Shown: in pieces, positions 4,647-6,023 of the stretch | How positions within the stretch are numbered: position 1 is the first letter of the stretch | Layout of the letters: each line of letters opens with the position of its first letter | Assembly: GCA_021820825.1 (NCBI GenBank) | Contig: JAKADD010000160.1 | Location: forward strand, 1 to 6,023 | From: Bacillota bacterium | GTDB lineage: Bacteria; Bacillota; Bacilli; Alicyclobacillales; SLC66 | Direction: 5' to 3' | Length of the DNA: 6,023 nucleotides | Translations under genes and position numbers: made by a program | The notes under the pieces: model-generated | The model's input: only the letters and a program-made list of their open reading frames with translations | Databases searched by the model: none | Told to the model about the DNA's origin: nothing

Positions 4647-5990
4647 TCACGCACTCGGGAACGCTCCCTCCCCTTCTTCTGTGTTCCCCGTCTTTCGTAA
4701 CAGCGGATGGGTTTCCTGCATGCGAAACAAAAGGACCCCCATCGAAATCAGCGCAATGACGCCGATCAGATCCACACTGTGCAGCATACCCAGCGAACGG
4801 CTCGTGACGCCAAGCAGCAGGCCGCCGATCGCATATCCACCGTCTCGCCACAGGCGATACACACCGAGCACGCCGCCCCGTATTTTCGGCGGCGCCACGT
4901 CAGCCACAGCGGCATTGAGGTTCGGATAGAGCAGCGCCATACCCAGCCCCATAATGCCTGCCGTGACCATCCACCAGACAAATGCGTGACCGAACCCGAA
5001 TGCGAGGATGCCCACACCAAGCAGCCCCATGCCTGCCACAATGGGCGGCTTTCGCCCGATCTTGTCTGACAATATGCCAGTGCCAAACTGGGCAAATCCC
5101 CACACCATCGTGTACACGCCCCCGATCAACCCGATAGCGACGATCGATGCGTGTAAATTCGCCAGGTACAGCGGCAGCATCGCCCACACCAGTGTGTCTG
5201 CCAGTTTGTTCACAAGCCCCGCCTGACTGATCGCCGACAAAGTCGGATTCCCGACTGTGGTGATCCAAAAGATCTTCCCTATACCCACACGCTCGCTCGC
5301 GCTCTGCCCGCGCGGCATGTTCCTCGACATGTCCTGCGCCAGCGCCGCTGCGTTCGTTTTTGTTTCCTGCAACACATGTCCGCGCGTCTCGCGTATAATC
5401 AGAACGCTGACGCCGAGACCAACCAGCAGGACTGCCGCCCCGTACACAAAGGGGGCCTGCAGCAGACCATAGCGCGCGGCGATAACACCCGTGAGGATCG
5501 TCGAAACGGAGACGCCGATATACCCCGTCGCTTCATTGACGCCCATCGCAAGCCCCCGCTCCCTGGGACCCACCAGATCCAATTGCTTGGTGATCGTCAT
5601 CGTCCAGGCGAACGCCTGATTGGCGCCCAGAAAAATGTTCGCCAGAATCACGGCGGACCACGTGTGAACAAACAGTAGGAGTGCGATCATCGGAATGCCA
5701 AACAGCCATCCCATGATGAGCACGGGGCGTCGTCCCACGGCGTCGGAGAAGTGGCCGGCGGCCAGATTCAAGATGGCCTTTGTCACGCCAAACGCGATGA
5801 CAAACGCAAAGATGAGCGTCATGGAAGTCACGTGATAGATGTCTTTCCCGAGCAAGGGAACGACTGTGCGTTCGAGTCCAACGGTCATTCCGACGAGTAT
5901 CGTGCTGAACACAAGCCACAAGAACTGCCGCAGATTCTGCCGGATCCCCGCCTGCTTCACCTGCTGTGCCGAGTTCGCCAAGGCGTTCAC
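4647..5990 (-). CDS. Major facilitator superfamily transporter, probable drug/toxin efflux
   Basis: This is an integral membrane secondary transporter of 447 residues with about 12 hydrophobic segments (roughly 23-40, 55-78, 88-108, 112-132, 150-172, 178-199, 262-282, 284-306, 316-334, 337-357, 376-397, 404-424). MFS motif A is present in both halves: GHFSDAVGRRP (79-89) after TM2 and GILSDKIGRKP (305-315) after TM8. A hydrophilic central loop lies at about 200-237, as usual between the 6-TM halves. Proton-driven export is a family-based inference and the substrate is unknown. The tail (430-447) is hydrophilic and acidic. The start is uncertain. GTG at 5990 is given, but the strong ribosome-site-like AAGGGAGTGA overlaps it and sits 5 nt before a TTG at 5981, which would give 444 residues. 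The downstream same-strand ArsR-family gene suggests an inducible efflux unit. Confidence 0.9.
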   Translation of the reverse strand: MNALANSAQQVKQAGIRQNLRQFLWLVFSTILVGMTVGLERTVVPLLGKDIYHVTSMTLIFAFVIAFGVTKAILNLAAGHFSDAVGRRPVLIMGWLFGIPMIALLLFVHTWSAVILANIFLGANQAFAWTMTITKQLDLVGPRERGLAMGVNEATGYIGVSVSTILTGVIAARYGLLQAPFVYGAAVLLVGLGVSVLIIRETRGHVLQETKTNAAALAQDMSRNMPRGQSASERVGIGKIFWITTVGNPTLSAISQAGLVNKLADTLVWAMLPLYLANLHASIVAIGLIGGVYTMVWGFAQFGTGILSDKIGRKPPIVAGMGLLGVGILAFGFGHAFVWWMVTAGIMGLGMALLYPNLNAAVADVAPPKIRGGVLGVYRLWRDGGYAIGGLLLGVTSRSLGMLHSVDLIGVIALISMGVLLFRMQETHPLLRKTGNTEEGEGAFPSA

Positions 5991-5996
5991 TCCCTT
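5987..5996 (-). promoter_or_regulatory. Ribosome binding site that suggests a TTG start for the MFS gene
   Basis: AAGGGAGTGA on the - strand includes the GTG at 5990 itself, so it cannot serve that codon. It is 5 nt from the TTG at 5981. The GTG would have to rely on a weak GCGGGA 8 nt upstream. Confidence 0.4.
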
Positions 5997-5998
5997 AT

Positions 5999-6023
5999 TC
6001 CCGCATCCATTAGTTATTAGTAT
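5999..6023 (-). promoter_or_regulatory. Partial upstream region of the MFS gene with a 7-bp direct repeat
   Basis: On the - strand the sequence ACTAATA is followed at once by ACTAATG. The AT-rich stretch stands out from the GC-rich surroundings and could hold a -10 element or part of an operator. It is cut by the window end, so no promoter can be called. Confidence 0.2.

Overview
The window looks like chromosomal DNA of a moderately GC-rich Gram-positive bacterium. Bacillota is the best guess, possibly an Alicyclobacillus-like lineage. The reasons are the Shine-Dalgarno sites in front of several genes, an L,D-transpeptidase core close to Bacillus YkuD, and PucR- and ArsR-type regulators of the kind common in that phylum. 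The taxonomic call is inference, because no rRNA or marker gene is present.

Layout. Six protein genes fill almost the whole window. (1) A PucR/CdaR-type regulator on the + strand, whose 5' end is cut off by the window edge, runs to 1046. (2) It converges on a cyclopropane-fatty-acid synthase gene (cfa, - strand, 1123-2325), and a hairpin at 1097-1113 lies between the two. (3) A 184-bp divergent region (2326-2509) separates cfa from a secreted YkuD-type L,D-transpeptidase with a C-terminal peptidoglycan-binding domain (+ strand, 2510-3271). (4) A class I SAM-dependent methyltransferase follows on the + strand (3445-4128), after a 173-bp gap with an extended -10-like element at its start. (5) It converges on an ArsR-family repressor (- strand, 4192-4554). 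(6) Upstream of that repressor on the same strand is a 12-TM major facilitator transporter (4647-5990). No stretch above 300 bases lacks a gene.

How the genes may work together. cfa modifies membrane phospholipids and the divergent L,D-transpeptidase modifies peptidoglycan, so the centre of the window is an envelope-maintenance neighbourhood. The MFS transporter and ArsR regulator look like an efflux/repressor pair. The regulator seems to have its own promoter, with a small inverted repeat between -35 and -10 that could be its operator. The PucR-type regulator and the methyltransferase cannot be tied to a pathway from this sequence.

I found no mobile element, CRISPR array, tRNA, rRNA or evident new multi-gene system. 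The items worth a second look are regulatory (the arsR operator candidate, the methyltransferase promoter overlapping the transpeptidase stop, the cfa leader) and small protein peculiarities (cysteines of the ArsR protein, the repeat-built linker of the transpeptidase, the MFS start codon).
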